A DNA stretch of 64,000 nt. It comes from Bradyrhizobium sp. AS23.2. GTDB lineage: Bacteria > Pseudomonadota > Alphaproteobacteria > Rhizobiales > Xanthobacteraceae. The position numbers and the translations under genes were made by a program. The stretch is taken from positions 1 to 64,000 of the forward strand of contig NZ_LGHM01000041.1 in assembly GCF_001908185.1 (NCBI RefSeq). Reading direction: 5' to 3'. A model generated the notes under the pieces. It was not told the origin of the DNA. It worked only from the letters and a program-made list of their open reading frames with translations, and did no database searches. Positions 41,245 to 49,838 of this stretch are shown here, in pieces; positions within the stretch are counted from its first letter, which is position 1, and the number at the start of each line of letters is the position of its first letter.

Positions 41245-41901
41245 ATGATTCACGCAATTTCTGCGGTAAATCGCCACCTGTACCAAGACGTGCTCGAGCA
41301 GCATTTCCGGCTGCGTCACGACATCTTTGTCGAGGAACGGCGCTGGGAGGCGCTGCGCAAGCCGGATTGCCGCGAGATCGACTCCTATGACAACGAAGAC
41401 GCTGTCTATCTGCTCGCGCTGGAGGGGCGCCGCGTCATTGGCGGTCACAGGCTCTACCCGACGACCAAACCCTCGATGATGAGCGAGGTCTTCCCGCATC
41501 TGGCTGCGGTTCGCGGTTGCCCCGCGGATCCGCTGGTCTGGGAATGGTCGCGCTATTTCGTCGTACGCGATCGCCGCGCCGGCGCTCTCAATCTGCAATT
41601 GATGGCGGCGGTCCAGGAGTTCTGCCTCGGCCAAGGCATCGCGCAGGTCAGCGCGATCATGGAAACATGGTGGTTGCCGCGCTTCCATGAAGCCGGCTTC
41701 GTCGTGACACCGCTTGGTCTGCCGGCGCTGGTGGAGAACGCCTGCACCATGGCGGCGACCATCGACATTCGACAGGAGACGCTCGCTGCCCTGCACAATC
41801 GCATTGGCATGACTTCGGTCGTGCGCCAGGACGGCCCACGTTTGGACGCCGTCGCCCGTGCCAACCTCTGCGGCTTCGCCGCGCAACGAAAGATCGCCTG
41901 A
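41245..41901 (+). CDS. bjaI: homoserine-lactone synthase BjaI
   Basis: The ATG at 41245 (gtggag upstream) gives 218 residues. LuxI-family residues are visible: RLRHDIFVEERRW (Arg and Trp of the catalytic face), IDSYDNEDAVYLLA, GGHRLYPT, EVFPHLAAVR and WEWSRYFVVRDRRA. The sequence agrees with my memory of BjaI, which makes isovaleryl-homoserine lactone from isovaleryl-CoA rather than acyl-ACP. Relatives BraI and RpaI use cinnamoyl- or p-coumaroyl-CoA. The substrate here should be checked. Confidence 0.9.
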   Translation: MIHAISAVNRHLYQDVLEQHFRLRHDIFVEERRWEALRKPDCREIDSYDNEDAVYLLALEGRRVIGGHRLYPTTKPSMMSEVFPHLAAVRGCPADPLVWEWSRYFVVRDRRAGALNLQLMAAVQEFCLGQGIAQVSAIMETWWLPRFHEAGFVVTPLGLPALVENACTMAATIDIRQETLAALHNRIGMTSVVRQDGPRLDAVARANLCGFAAQRKIA

Positions 41902-41902
41902 A

Positions 41903-42121
41903 ATGTCGAACATGATGCGAGACAGCCAGACAATGGCGCAGACCAAGGACGAAAATCTCGGCTACATGTCCGACATGGCGCTCGAGCTGGCGCAGATGGC
42001 GGAAGACTCCGGATTGGCGACGCTCGCCTACCTGTTCCGGATGGCCGCGCTGGAGGCCTCGACCGCAAGCAGCGGGCTCGCCGAACCGGATGATCCTCCC
42101 CGGCGGATGACATCGCACTAG
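41903..42121 (+). CDS. small protein downstream of bjaI, 72 residues
   Basis: The function is unknown. The ATG at 41903 lies one base past the bjaI stop, so it is very likely co-translated. The protein (MSNMMRDSQTMAQTKDENLG..., core ALELAQMAEDSGLATLAYLFRMAALEA) is short and helical, without Cys or membrane segments. Its position in the quorum-sensing transcript suggests a modulator or an output gene, but nothing in the sequence shows which. Confidence 0.65.
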   Translation: MSNMMRDSQTMAQTKDENLGYMSDMALELAQMAEDSGLATLAYLFRMAALEASTASSGLAEPDDPPRRMTSH

Positions 42122-42426
42122 GCGCGCCCTCCTTTTCTCTCTCATCCCGACGACGTTCGCGCCCTCTTCTCGGCTCACCGGGAGGAGGGTACTCGTTTGG
42201 GTGCGGCAGGTTGCCCCATTCGCGCGGCGGCCTTCTTGCTAGGCGGATTTCGACCGCATGGACCTGGATGCAACAAAGTGCATGTTTGGCACCAAATCGC
42301 TCTTGCCTCGGAACGATACTGCCATTACCCATTTTTCTGCCTTGAAGAGGCGGGGGGGAGCTCTTTCACTGATGGCGACCGTGTTCGAACATCGGCGCGA
42401 CGCTGCGTGCGCCTGAAAGAGTTTTG

Positions 42427-43344
42427 ATGCTGCTCGTCGTCGAACAGTTCTTGAACGGATTGCAGTTCGGCCTGCTCCTGTTCCTGCTCGCCGCTGGCCT
42501 GACGCTGGTGTTCGGGATCATGGATCTCGTCAACCTCGCGCATGGCTCGCTCTACATGATGGGCGCCTATTTTGCGGCGACCTTCGCGGCCTGGACCGGC
42601 AGCTTCCTGCTCGGCGCGCTGCTGGCGCTCGGCGCGACGCTCGTGCTCGGCATCGTGCTCGAGATGAGTGCGCTGCGGCATCTCTATGGGCGAGACCATC
42701 TCGACCACGTGCTCGCGACCTTCGGCCTGATCCTGTTCTTCAATGAAGCCGTGCGGCTGATCTGGGGCCCTGCAGGTCTTGCGCTGCCGCTGCCGGCCTG
42801 GCTCACGGTGCCGGTGCCGATCCTGCCCGGCATTCACTATCCCGCCTATCGCCTCGCCATCATCGTCGTCGCGCTGCTGGTGGCGCTCCTGCTTTATCTC
42901 GGCGTGATGCGCACCCGCGTCGGCATGCTGATCCGGGCCGGCGCCTCCAACCGCGAGATGATCGGTGCGCTCGGCATCAACATCAAGCTGCTCTACACGC
43001 TGGTGTTCGGTCTTGGCGCTGCGCTCGCGGGTCTCGCCGGGCTGATGCAGGCGCCGATCCTCACCGTGCAGATCGGCATGGGCGAGAACATCCTGATCCT
43101 CGCTTTCGTCATCATCGTGATCGGCGGCATCGGTTCGATCCGCGGCGCGTTCCTCGCCGCGATCTTCGTCGGCATGATCGATACGCTCGGCCGCGCCTTC
43201 CTGCCCAACCTGTTGCGGCAGGTGCTGAGCTCGACTGCCGCCTCCACCGCCGCGCCCGCGCTGTCCTCGATGCTGATCTATCTCCTGATGGCGATCGTGC
43301 TGGTGGTGCGGCCGGAGGGGCTGTTTCCGGCCAGCCGTCGATGA
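42427..43344 (+). CDS. livH: liv-type ABC transporter permease LivH
   Basis: The ATG at 42427 gives 305 residues; a TTG one codon earlier adds one. This LivH-type permease reads QFLNGLQFGLLLFLLAAGLTLVFGIMDLVNLAHGSLYMMGAYFAA at the start and VMRTRVGMLIRAGASNREMIGALGINIKLLY in the coupling loop. The preceding 305 bp (42122-42426) holds no binding-protein gene and no clear promoter. The operon continues with livM, livG and livF with overlaps. Confidence 0.93.
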   Translation: MLLVVEQFLNGLQFGLLLFLLAAGLTLVFGIMDLVNLAHGSLYMMGAYFAATFAAWTGSFLLGALLALGATLVLGIVLEMSALRHLYGRDHLDHVLATFGLILFFNEAVRLIWGPAGLALPLPAWLTVPVPILPGIHYPAYRLAIIVVALLVALLLYLGVMRTRVGMLIRAGASNREMIGALGINIKLLYTLVFGLGAALAGLAGLMQAPILTVQIGMGENILILAFVIIVIGGIGSIRGAFLAAIFVGMIDTLGRAFLPNLLRQVLSSTAASTAAPALSSMLIYLLMAIVLVVRPEGLFPASRR

Positions 43345-44285
43345 AGGGTTTGGGCGCGAGCAAGGCCGTCACGGCCCTGATGCTGGCGGGCCTCGTGCTG
43401 CTGCCGCTCTATTCCCAGCTCTCCGGCAACATCTTCATCCTGACGCTGTTCACCCGCATCGTCATCCTGGCGCTGGCGGCCGCAAGCCTCAACCTCATCA
43501 TGGGCTATGGCGGCATGATGAGCTTCGGCCACGCCGCCTATCTCGGCATCGGCGGCTATGCGGTCGGTATTCTCGCGCAGGAAGGCGTCGGCTCCGGCTT
43601 CATCCAGTTTCCGGTCGCGCTGGCCGCTTCGGCGGCTTACGCGCTCGTGATCGGCGCGCTCAGTTTGCGCACCCGCGGCGTCTATTTCATCATGATCACG
43701 CTCGCCTTCGCACAGATGGCCTATTACGTTGCCTCAGGCCTTGCGCGTTACGGCGGCGATGACGGCCTCACGGTGTACAAGCGCAGCGACTTCTCCGGGC
43801 TGATCAACCTGTCGAACCGCACGCAGTTCTATTATCTCTGCCTCGTCTGCCTCCTCGGCGTGATCTTCGTGATCTGGCGCATCGCCAACTCGCGCTTCGG
43901 TCTCGTCGTGCAGGGGCTGCGCTCCAACGAACAGCGGATGCAGGCGATTGGTTTCCCCGCCAAGCGCTACCAGCTCGCTTGCTTCGTCATCTCAGGCACC
44001 ATGTGCGGCCTCGCCGGCGCGCTGCTCGCCAACAACACCGATTTCGTCAGTCCCGCCGTGATGTACTGGACCCGTTCCGGCGACCTCATGGTGATGGTGA
44101 TCCTCGGCGGCATGGGAACGCTGTTCGGCCCGGTGATGGGCGCAGTCGTCTATCTGCTGCTGGAAGAGTTCCTGTCGCAGATCACCGAATACTGGGCGCT
44201 GATCATGGGCCCGCTCCTGCTGCTGATCGTGCTGTTCGGCCGCGGCGGCATCATGGGCCTGCTCGGGAGGGTTGGCCGTGGCTGA
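43341..44285 (+). CDS. livM: liv-type ABC transporter permease LivM
   Basis: This 314-residue LivM permease shows LNLIMGYGGMMSFGHAAYLGIGGYAVGIL and the coupling loop RFGLVVQGLRSNEQRMQAIGFPAKRYQLACF. It overlaps livH by 4 bp and livG by 8 bp. Its C-terminus ends LFGRGGIMGLLGRVGRG, as in family members. Confidence 0.93.
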   Translation: MKGLGASKAVTALMLAGLVLLPLYSQLSGNIFILTLFTRIVILALAAASLNLIMGYGGMMSFGHAAYLGIGGYAVGILAQEGVGSGFIQFPVALAASAAYALVIGALSLRTRGVYFIMITLAFAQMAYYVASGLARYGGDDGLTVYKRSDFSGLINLSNRTQFYYLCLVCLLGVIFVIWRIANSRFGLVVQGLRSNEQRMQAIGFPAKRYQLACFVISGTMCGLAGALLANNTDFVSPAVMYWTRSGDLMVMVILGGMGTLFGPVMGAVVYLLLEEFLSQITEYWALIMGPLLLLIVLFGRGGIMGLLGRVGRG

Positions 44286-45042
44286 ACCCCTGCTCCGCGT
44301 CGAAAAGCTGGTGCGCCGCTTCGGCGGCATCACCGCGACGGACAACGTGTCGCTGGACGTTGCGAGCGGCGAGCTGCACGCCATCATCGGGCCGAACGGC
44401 GCCGGCAAGACCACGCTGATCAGCCAGCTCACCGGGCATCTCGAGCCCCATTCCGGCAGCGTCTCGCTCGGCGGCCGAGACATCACTTACCTGCCGGCCT
44501 ATCGCCGCTGCGCGCTGGGCCTCGCCCGCTCGTTCCAGATCACCTCACTGCTGCTCGATTTCACCGCCGCCGACAACGTGGCTCTGGCGGCGCAGGCCCA
44601 TGCCGGCACGTCGTTCCGCTTCTTCGCCAACGCGCGCAAGGAGAGGGGCCTGCGCGATGCCGCGCATGCCGCGCTCGACCGCGTCGGCCTGTTGCACCGC
44701 GCCGACGTCGTGGTGAGCAAGCTCAGCCATGGCGAACGGCGTGAGCTGGAGCTCGCGGTCGCGCTCGCGAGCAAGCCGAAGCTGTTGCTGCTCGACGAGC
44801 CGATGGCGGGCCTCGGCGTCACCGAGTCACAGCGCATGGTGAAGCTGCTCCAGGAGCTGCGGAAAGAAGTCTCGATCGTTCTGGTCGAGCACGATATGCC
44901 CGCGGTGTTCGCGCTAGCCGACCGCATCTCGGTGCTGGTCTATGGCCGCGTCATCGCCTCGGGCGAGCCGGCCGCGATCCGGGCGAACGAGGAGGTCAAG
45001 CGCGCCTATCTCGGCGAGCAGCATGTGGTGCGCCATGTCTGA
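44278..45042 (+). CDS. livG: liv-type ABC transporter ATPase LivG
   Basis: The GTG at 44278 (gggagg 7 nt upstream) gives 254 residues. Motifs are Walker A GPNGAGKTT, segment GLARSFQITSLLLDFTAADNV, signature LSHGERRELELA and Walker B KLLLLDEPMAGLG, then VLVEHDM. It overlaps the next gene by 8 bp. Confidence 0.92.
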   Translation: MAEPLLRVEKLVRRFGGITATDNVSLDVASGELHAIIGPNGAGKTTLISQLTGHLEPHSGSVSLGGRDITYLPAYRRCALGLARSFQITSLLLDFTAADNVALAAQAHAGTSFRFFANARKERGLRDAAHAALDRVGLLHRADVVVSKLSHGERRELELAVALASKPKLLLLDEPMAGLGVTESQRMVKLLQELRKEVSIVLVEHDMPAVFALADRISVLVYGRVIASGEPAAIRANEEVKRAYLGEQHVVRHV

Positions 45043-45763
45043 CAAGGTGATGGCTGACACGCTGCTCGACGTCGACGGCATCGAGACCTGCTATGGCCTC
45101 TCCCAGGTGCTGTTCGGCCTGTCTCTGTCGATCAAGGCGGGCGAGATGGTCTCGCTGATGGGCCGCAACGGCATGGGCAAGACCACCACCATCCGCTCCA
45201 TCATGGGCCTGACGCCGGCGCGTGCCGGTGCGATCCGCTTTGCGGGCGTCGAGGTCAGGCAGCTTCCGTCCTACCGGATCGCGAAGCTCGGCGTTGGCCT
45301 CGTGCCCGAAGGCCGCCAGATCTTCCCGAACCTCACCGTGCGCGAAAACCTGGTCGCGGCCGCGGCCGACCGCTTCGGCAGCAGCAATCCCTGGACGCTT
45401 GCCGCCATCTACGTCATGTTTCCGCGCCTCGCCGAGCGCGCGTCCAACATGGGCAACCAGCTTTCCGGCGGCGAGCAGCAGATGCTGGCGATCGGCCGTG
45501 CGCTGATGACCAACCCAAAGCTCCTGATCCTGGATGAGGCGACCGAGGGGCTGGCGCCGCTGATCCGCGAAGAGATCTGGCACTGCCTGTCGCTGCTGAA
45601 GAGCCGGGGGCAGTCGATCCTGGTCGTCGACAAGAACGTCGACCACCTCGCCCGCATCTGCGACCGCCACTATATCATCGAGCGCGGCAAGACGGTGTGG
45701 AGCGGCACGTCGGACGAGCTCATGGCAGAGCCGGACCTGCAGCACAAATATCTCGGGATTTGA
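45035..45763 (+). CDS. livF: liv-type ABC transporter ATPase LivF
   Basis: The 242-residue LivF ATPase starts at the ATG at 45035 (a second Met five codons later is possible). Motifs are Walker A GRNGMGKTT, the LivF segment GLVPEGRQIFPNLTVRENL, signature LSGGEQQMLAIG and Walker B KLLILDEATEGLAP. It ends the four-gene transporter operon; a repeat follows at once. Confidence 0.92.
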   Translation: MSDKVMADTLLDVDGIETCYGLSQVLFGLSLSIKAGEMVSLMGRNGMGKTTTIRSIMGLTPARAGAIRFAGVEVRQLPSYRIAKLGVGLVPEGRQIFPNLTVRENLVAAAADRFGSSNPWTLAAIYVMFPRLAERASNMGNQLSGGEQQMLAIGRALMTNPKLLILDEATEGLAPLIREEIWHCLSLLKSRGQSILVVDKNVDHLARICDRHYIIERGKTVWSGTSDELMAEPDLQHKYLGI

Positions 45764-45785
45764 GGTCCCGCTCCATCAGCTTCGT

Positions 45786-45863
45786 CATTGCGAGCGCAGC
45801 GAAGCAATCCAGAATCTTTCCGAGGCGGCAGTCTGGATTGCTTCGCTGCGCTCGCAATGACGG
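45786..45863. repeat. cattgcgag palindromic repeat
   Basis: The arms gtcattgcgagcgcagcgaagcaatccaga and tctggattgcttcgctgcgctcgcaatgac are near-perfect over about 30 bp. It is the second copy of the 32.4-kb family, here after the liv operon. Confidence 0.82.
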
Positions 45864-45880
45864 AAGAGGGCCTTCCGTTC

Positions 45881-46219
45881 TTACCAATAGATCCCGTGAC
45901 GGTGCAGTTCGCGGATCACGCGAGCCTCGGTTGACGGCTGACGGCGCTTCGGCTTGGCCACTTCGCCCGTGCCGGCAACCGGCGCCGGCGTTACAGCAGG
46001 AGCCGTCGCGGTTTGCGACGCTGCGGCCGGCGGGGTTGAAGCGGGAGTGGTGGTGGCCGTCTGGGCATTTGCCGGCGGCGCGACTGTTGCCGTCGCGGCC
46101 GGGGGCTCGGTCGCTTGCTGGCTTGCATTTGTTGCCGCCAAGCTGAGGCTCCGCGAGCCTCCGGCAGAGGCCTGTGTTGCGAGCAGCGACATCGCGGCAA
46201 TCACAATCAACTTGCGCAT
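45881..46219 (-). CDS. small exported Ala/Thr/Pro-rich protein
   Basis: This 112-residue protein has a signal peptide (MRKLIVIAAMSLLATQASA), a low-complexity middle of Ala, Thr and Pro (about residues 35-85), and a compact charged C-terminus (KPKRRQPSTEARVIRELHRHGIYW) that looks conserved and functional. I do not know the family. The Pro/Thr/Ala linker suggests a periplasmic tether or wall-associated spacer. About 300 bp of non-coding sequence upstream (46220-46518) shows nothing I can name. Confidence 0.65.
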   Translation of the reverse strand: MRKLIVIAAMSLLATQASAGGSRSLSLAATNASQQATEPPAATATVAPPANAQTATTTPASTPPAAASQTATAPAVTPAPVAGTGEVAKPKRRQPSTEARVIRELHRHGIYW

Positions 46220-46518
46220 GGGAGCACGCCTTATCTGGTCAATCCACCTTACCCAATTGGCGCTGGTTGGCCGCTACCTTGCCAGGTGGTGCGTGCCGAT
46301 GCTGATCAGCGTGGCCCGGCAGGACAGACGATAGATCAGGCTGAATAATTGACCCCACATGACCGAACTCCATTGTTCATCATGGCGTGGCATAATGGGC
46401 CGGGTGTCTTTCCGGCGATTTTCGCGGCGTGAGGAAAATGGCTTCGTCGGCCGGCTCCAACATGTCGTCGGAATAGATCGGATGAAGTCGCCTCACGGGG
46501 GCGTGAGGCATATCTGCC

Positions 46519-47955
46519 TCAAAACACCTCGAAGTATTCGCGATGCTCCCAGTCGGTCACTTCGGCCAGGAAACGGTCGATCTCGGCGTTCTTGATGTGG
46601 GTGTAGTAGTCGACGAACTCGGCACCTAGCTTCTCGCGGAAGAACGGATCGTCCTTCAGCGCGCTGACGGCTTCCCGCAGCGATTTCGGCAACAGCGGCG
46701 CCTTGGTCTCGTAAGGCGTGTCGGCGGAAGGACCGGGATCGAGCTTGCGGTCAACGCCGTCGAGGCCCGACAGAATTTGCGAGGCCATGTAGAGGTAGGG
46801 ATTGGCGGCGGGCTCGCCGACGCGGTTTTCCAGGCGCGTCGCGGTGTCGCTGGCCCCGCCCAGCACGCGGATCATCACGCCGCGATTGTCGCGGCCCCAG
46901 ATCGCGCGATCAGGCGCCAGCGAATAGGAGCGGTAGCGCTTGTAGCCGTTGATGGTCGGCGTGGTGAACACGGTCGATGCGCGGGCGTGGTCGAGCAGGC
47001 CGGCGAGATAGGCGCGGCCAAATTCGCTGAGCGGCTGGCCGTTCTCCTTCGCCATGAACAGATTCTCGCCGCTCGCGCGCGAGACGATCGACTGGTGCAG
47101 GTGCCAGCCGCTCGCGAACAAATTCGCAAGCTTCGGCCGGCACATGAAGGTGGCGTGGTAGCCGTGACGTCGCGCGATCTGCTTCACCGCGGATCGGAAC
47201 AGCACCATGTTGTCGGCAGGCTCCAGGCCCTTCTTCGGCTGGAAGGTGAATTCGCACTGGCTGGGGCCGAACTCGACCTCGACCGAGCGCAAGGGCAACC
47301 CAAGCGCGACGATGTCGCGGCGCAGGATCTCCAGCACCGGCTCCATCTGATCGAAACGTTGCTCGGTGAGGTATTGATAGCCGTGGCTGAGCAGGCTCAC
47401 CGAGGGCGGCGTGCCGGGCTGGCCGGCGTCTTCCGCGCGCATATGTGGGTCATCGAGCCTGAAGATGTGGAACTCGACCTCGAGGCCCGCGACGAAATCG
47501 TGGCCGCGGCTGCTGAGATCATTGAGCACCTTGCGATAGAGCCCGCGCGTCGCGAAGGGCACGGGGCGGCCGTCGTTGAAATAGAGGTCGCACAGCACCC
47601 AGCCCGTCGTCGGCGCCCAGGGCAGCACGCGGAACGTGGTTGGATCGGCGACCATCAACACGTCGGCCGCGCCCTCCATCTCCTTCATGCCGAACCCGCC
47701 GCCTGATGTGAACACCGGAAACACCGTGCGGTGCGAGGTGTCCTTGGCGAGCATGGTGGTGGTGATGGAGCAGCCGCTTTCGAGCGAGGCGATCGCCTCG
47801 GAGGCGATGATGGTCTTGCCGCGCAGGATGCCGTGCTGGTCCGGGAAGCCGAGGCGGATGACCTCGAGGTTCTTCTCCTCGACGATGCGGCGCATGCGCG
47901 TCGCCGCGTCCTTCTGCTCATCCGACCACAGCGCATGACGCGCGACGAAAGTCAC
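46519..47955 (-). CDS. glutamine-synthetase-family enzyme (GS-like)
   Basis: The GTG at 47955 (aaggag upstream) gives 478 residues. GS family motifs are present: VEVEFGPSQCEFTF, HLHQSIV, ENRVGEPAANPYLYMASQ and the nucleotide-binding Arg region YSLAPDRAIWGRDNRGVMIRVLG. The N-terminal segment NLEVIRLGFPDQHGILRGKTI is of the type seen in GS-like enzymes that ligate glutamate to amines rather than to ammonia. It lies behind a Rieske oxygenase gene on the same strand. This recalls amine-catabolic pathways (aniline-type AtdA1, isopropylamine IpuC), but the true substrate is unknown. Confidence 0.85.
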   Translation of the reverse strand: MTFVARHALWSDEQKDAATRMRRIVEEKNLEVIRLGFPDQHGILRGKTIIASEAIASLESGCSITTTMLAKDTSHRTVFPVFTSGGGFGMKEMEGAADVLMVADPTTFRVLPWAPTTGWVLCDLYFNDGRPVPFATRGLYRKVLNDLSSRGHDFVAGLEVEFHIFRLDDPHMRAEDAGQPGTPPSVSLLSHGYQYLTEQRFDQMEPVLEILRRDIVALGLPLRSVEVEFGPSQCEFTFQPKKGLEPADNMVLFRSAVKQIARRHGYHATFMCRPKLANLFASGWHLHQSIVSRASGENLFMAKENGQPLSEFGRAYLAGLLDHARASTVFTTPTINGYKRYRSYSLAPDRAIWGRDNRGVMIRVLGGASDTATRLENRVGEPAANPYLYMASQILSGLDGVDRKLDPGPSADTPYETKAPLLPKSLREAVSALKDDPFFREKLGAEFVDYYTHIKNAEIDRFLAEVTDWEHREYFEVF

Positions 47956-48000
47956 TATGATGGCTCCTTGCTGCTCGTCGAGAGCATAACCCACGCTGTC

Positions 48001-48105
48001 ATCGTCCGCGAAGGCGGACGATCCAGTATTCCAGAGACGGTCGTGTGTCCACGAGAGGCCGCGGCGTACCGGATGCCCCGCCTTCGCGGGGCATGACAGC
48101 GGAGA
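48001..48105. repeat. gtccgcgaaggcggac palindromic repeat
   Basis: The hairpins tgtcatcgtccgcgaaggcggacgatcc and ggatgccccgccttcgcggggcatgaca face each other across about 100 bp between the GS-like and Rieske genes. Confidence 0.72.
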
Positions 48106-48148
48106 TTGTGGAGCCCTCGTCGTGCCCGGCTGGCCGGAAGCGGCACCG

Positions 48149-49507
48149 TCACTCCGCCGCCGTCAGCCGATGCACGTTATCTGCGATATCCTTCGGCACC
48201 GGCGCGGTCCAGGGCGCGCCGCGGCGGCGCTTGACGTCGACTTCCATCCAATAGGTTTCCCAGCCCCGGGTCGGTCCGATGCCGTCCATGGTCGCCGGTC
48301 CCTGGATGCTGCGCGCGTTGGCTTCGTCCAAAAACAGCATCGGCTTCTCGCCGCCGGCGACCTTCTCGATCTCCTGCCGCAGCAGGCGGCGATACTGCAC
48401 GATCGCCTTGTCGCTCTGGCCGAGGTGCTCTTTGGTGCGGTCCTGGATCGCGCCCATCGACTCCACCGCCCACTGGTCGTGGACATTGATGTCGTTGCCC
48501 ATGCCGGTATAGGTCGCCGTCTGCTGCTCGTGCGGATCGAAGCCGTAATCGTTGGTCTTGTTCTTGCGCGATTTGTAGTCCGGCAGCTCATAGAGCTCGA
48601 GCCGCTGGTCGCGCATCTTCTTCTTGTCGACCGGGTTCGTGTAGCTGGTGAAAATCGCGTACCAGTAGCAGTTCTCGTCGTCGACCGGCACGTGCCACTG
48701 CGTGATGGTCATCTCCGTGCTCATGGGGATGACGAAGCCGTGCGGAAAGAGCTGGTTGGTGACGCGCACATGGGTGCGCTCTTCGTCGATCTCGCGCAGT
48801 GCGATCAGCCGCAGGCCGTATTCGGTGTGCTCGACATTGATGATCGGGCGGTCGTATTCGCGCAGGATCTTCGTCATCGGCAGATCCGAGCCGGCGGAGG
48901 CGCCGCGGAATTGCTTGCCGTAAGCGGTCGAAGTGTCCTCGTCCTCGAAGAAGCGATGCAGGTAGGAGGCGTGCGCGGGATCGATGCCGACTTCGAGCGC
49001 CTGGAGCCAGTTGCAGGCCATGTGGCCCTTGAACGCAAAAGTGTGCGTCCCCGGCGCGACAAAGCAGTCGATCTCCGGGAACGCCGGCGGCTCACCCTCG
49101 CCGAGATAGGCCCAGAGGATGCCGCTCTTCTCCACCACGGGATAGGAACGCTGCCTGATGTTCTGGCAGAGCTTCGAGTCCTTCGGCTCGGCCGGCGTCT
49201 CGATGCATTGGCCTGTCGCGTCGAACAGCCAGCCGTGGAAGGCGCAGCGCAGGCCGCCATGCTCGAGCCGTCCGAAGGCGAGGTCGGCGCCGCGATGCGC
49301 GCAGTGGCGATCGATCAGGCCGTAGCGTCCAGTCTCGTCGCGGAACAGCACCAGGTTCTCGCCAAGCAGCCTGACGGGACGGATCGGCCGCTCGCCCTCG
49401 AGCTCATCGACCAGCGCCGCCGGCTGCCAATAGCTCCGCATCAGCTTGCCGCAGGGGTCCTTCGGACCGGTGCGGGTGATCAGGTCGTTCTGCTCCTGGC
49501 TCATCAT
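48149..49507 (-). CDS. Rieske [2Fe-2S] ring-hydroxylating oxygenase, large subunit type
   Basis: The 452-residue protein has the Rieske ligands Cys69-x-His71 and Cys88-x2-His91 in DRHCAHRG and LRCAFHGWLFD. The catalytic iron site follows, with candidate His/Asp ligands around EVGIDPAHASYLHRFFEDE. It resembles phthalate-4,5-dioxygenase-type monocomponent oxygenases, which need a separate reductase that is not in the window. It is divergent from an IclR regulator (49839) and upstream of the GS-like gene, so the pair is likely one regulated module for an aromatic or amine substrate. Confidence 0.88.
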   Translation of the reverse strand: MMSQEQNDLITRTGPKDPCGKLMRSYWQPAALVDELEGERPIRPVRLLGENLVLFRDETGRYGLIDRHCAHRGADLAFGRLEHGGLRCAFHGWLFDATGQCIETPAEPKDSKLCQNIRQRSYPVVEKSGILWAYLGEGEPPAFPEIDCFVAPGTHTFAFKGHMACNWLQALEVGIDPAHASYLHRFFEDEDTSTAYGKQFRGASAGSDLPMTKILREYDRPIINVEHTEYGLRLIALREIDEERTHVRVTNQLFPHGFVIPMSTEMTITQWHVPVDDENCYWYAIFTSYTNPVDKKKMRDQRLELYELPDYKSRKNKTNDYGFDPHEQQTATYTGMGNDINVHDQWAVESMGAIQDRTKEHLGQSDKAIVQYRRLLRQEIEKVAGGEKPMLFLDEANARSIQGPATMDGIGPTRGWETYWMEVDVKRRRGAPWTAPVPKDIADNVHRLTAAE

Positions 49508-49559
49508 GGCGGTCGCGTCCTTCTTGATGAGGATCGTTGTCGATCAGGTCAGCGGAGCA

Positions 49560-49715
49560 CGTTTTTCTTCGCCTCGCCCCGCGTGTGGGGAGAGGCCGGA
49601 TCGCATCGAAAGATGCGATCCGGGTGAGGGGGACTCTCCGCGAGGGCAATCATCACCGTCCCTGTGGAGACTCCCCCTCACCCCACCCTCTCCCCGCAAG
49701 CGGGGCGAGGGAGCG
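49560..49715. repeat. CTCTCCCCGC palindromic repeat
   Basis: The arms cgcctcgccccgcgtgtggggagaggc and ccctctccccgcaagcggggcgagg flank gggtgagggggactctccgcg. It sits between divergent Rieske and IclR genes, so their shared promoter is close to or inside it. Confidence 0.75.
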
Positions 49716-49838
49716 TGAGACCGGCTAACCTAACCGAAACTACCCAAAGCGTTTTGTTCGCCTATTGAACGAATGGGCGAATTATGACATGCCTTGGACC
49801 GGCAGCAAGCACTATTTTGCAGGATTGTCCCGAGGACC

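Noticed and set aside
42277..42320. Possible sigma-54 promoter (TGGCACC...TTGCC) before livH
   Set aside because: The GG and GC elements are about 17 bp apart instead of the needed 10-11, so it does not fit a -24/-12 promoter.
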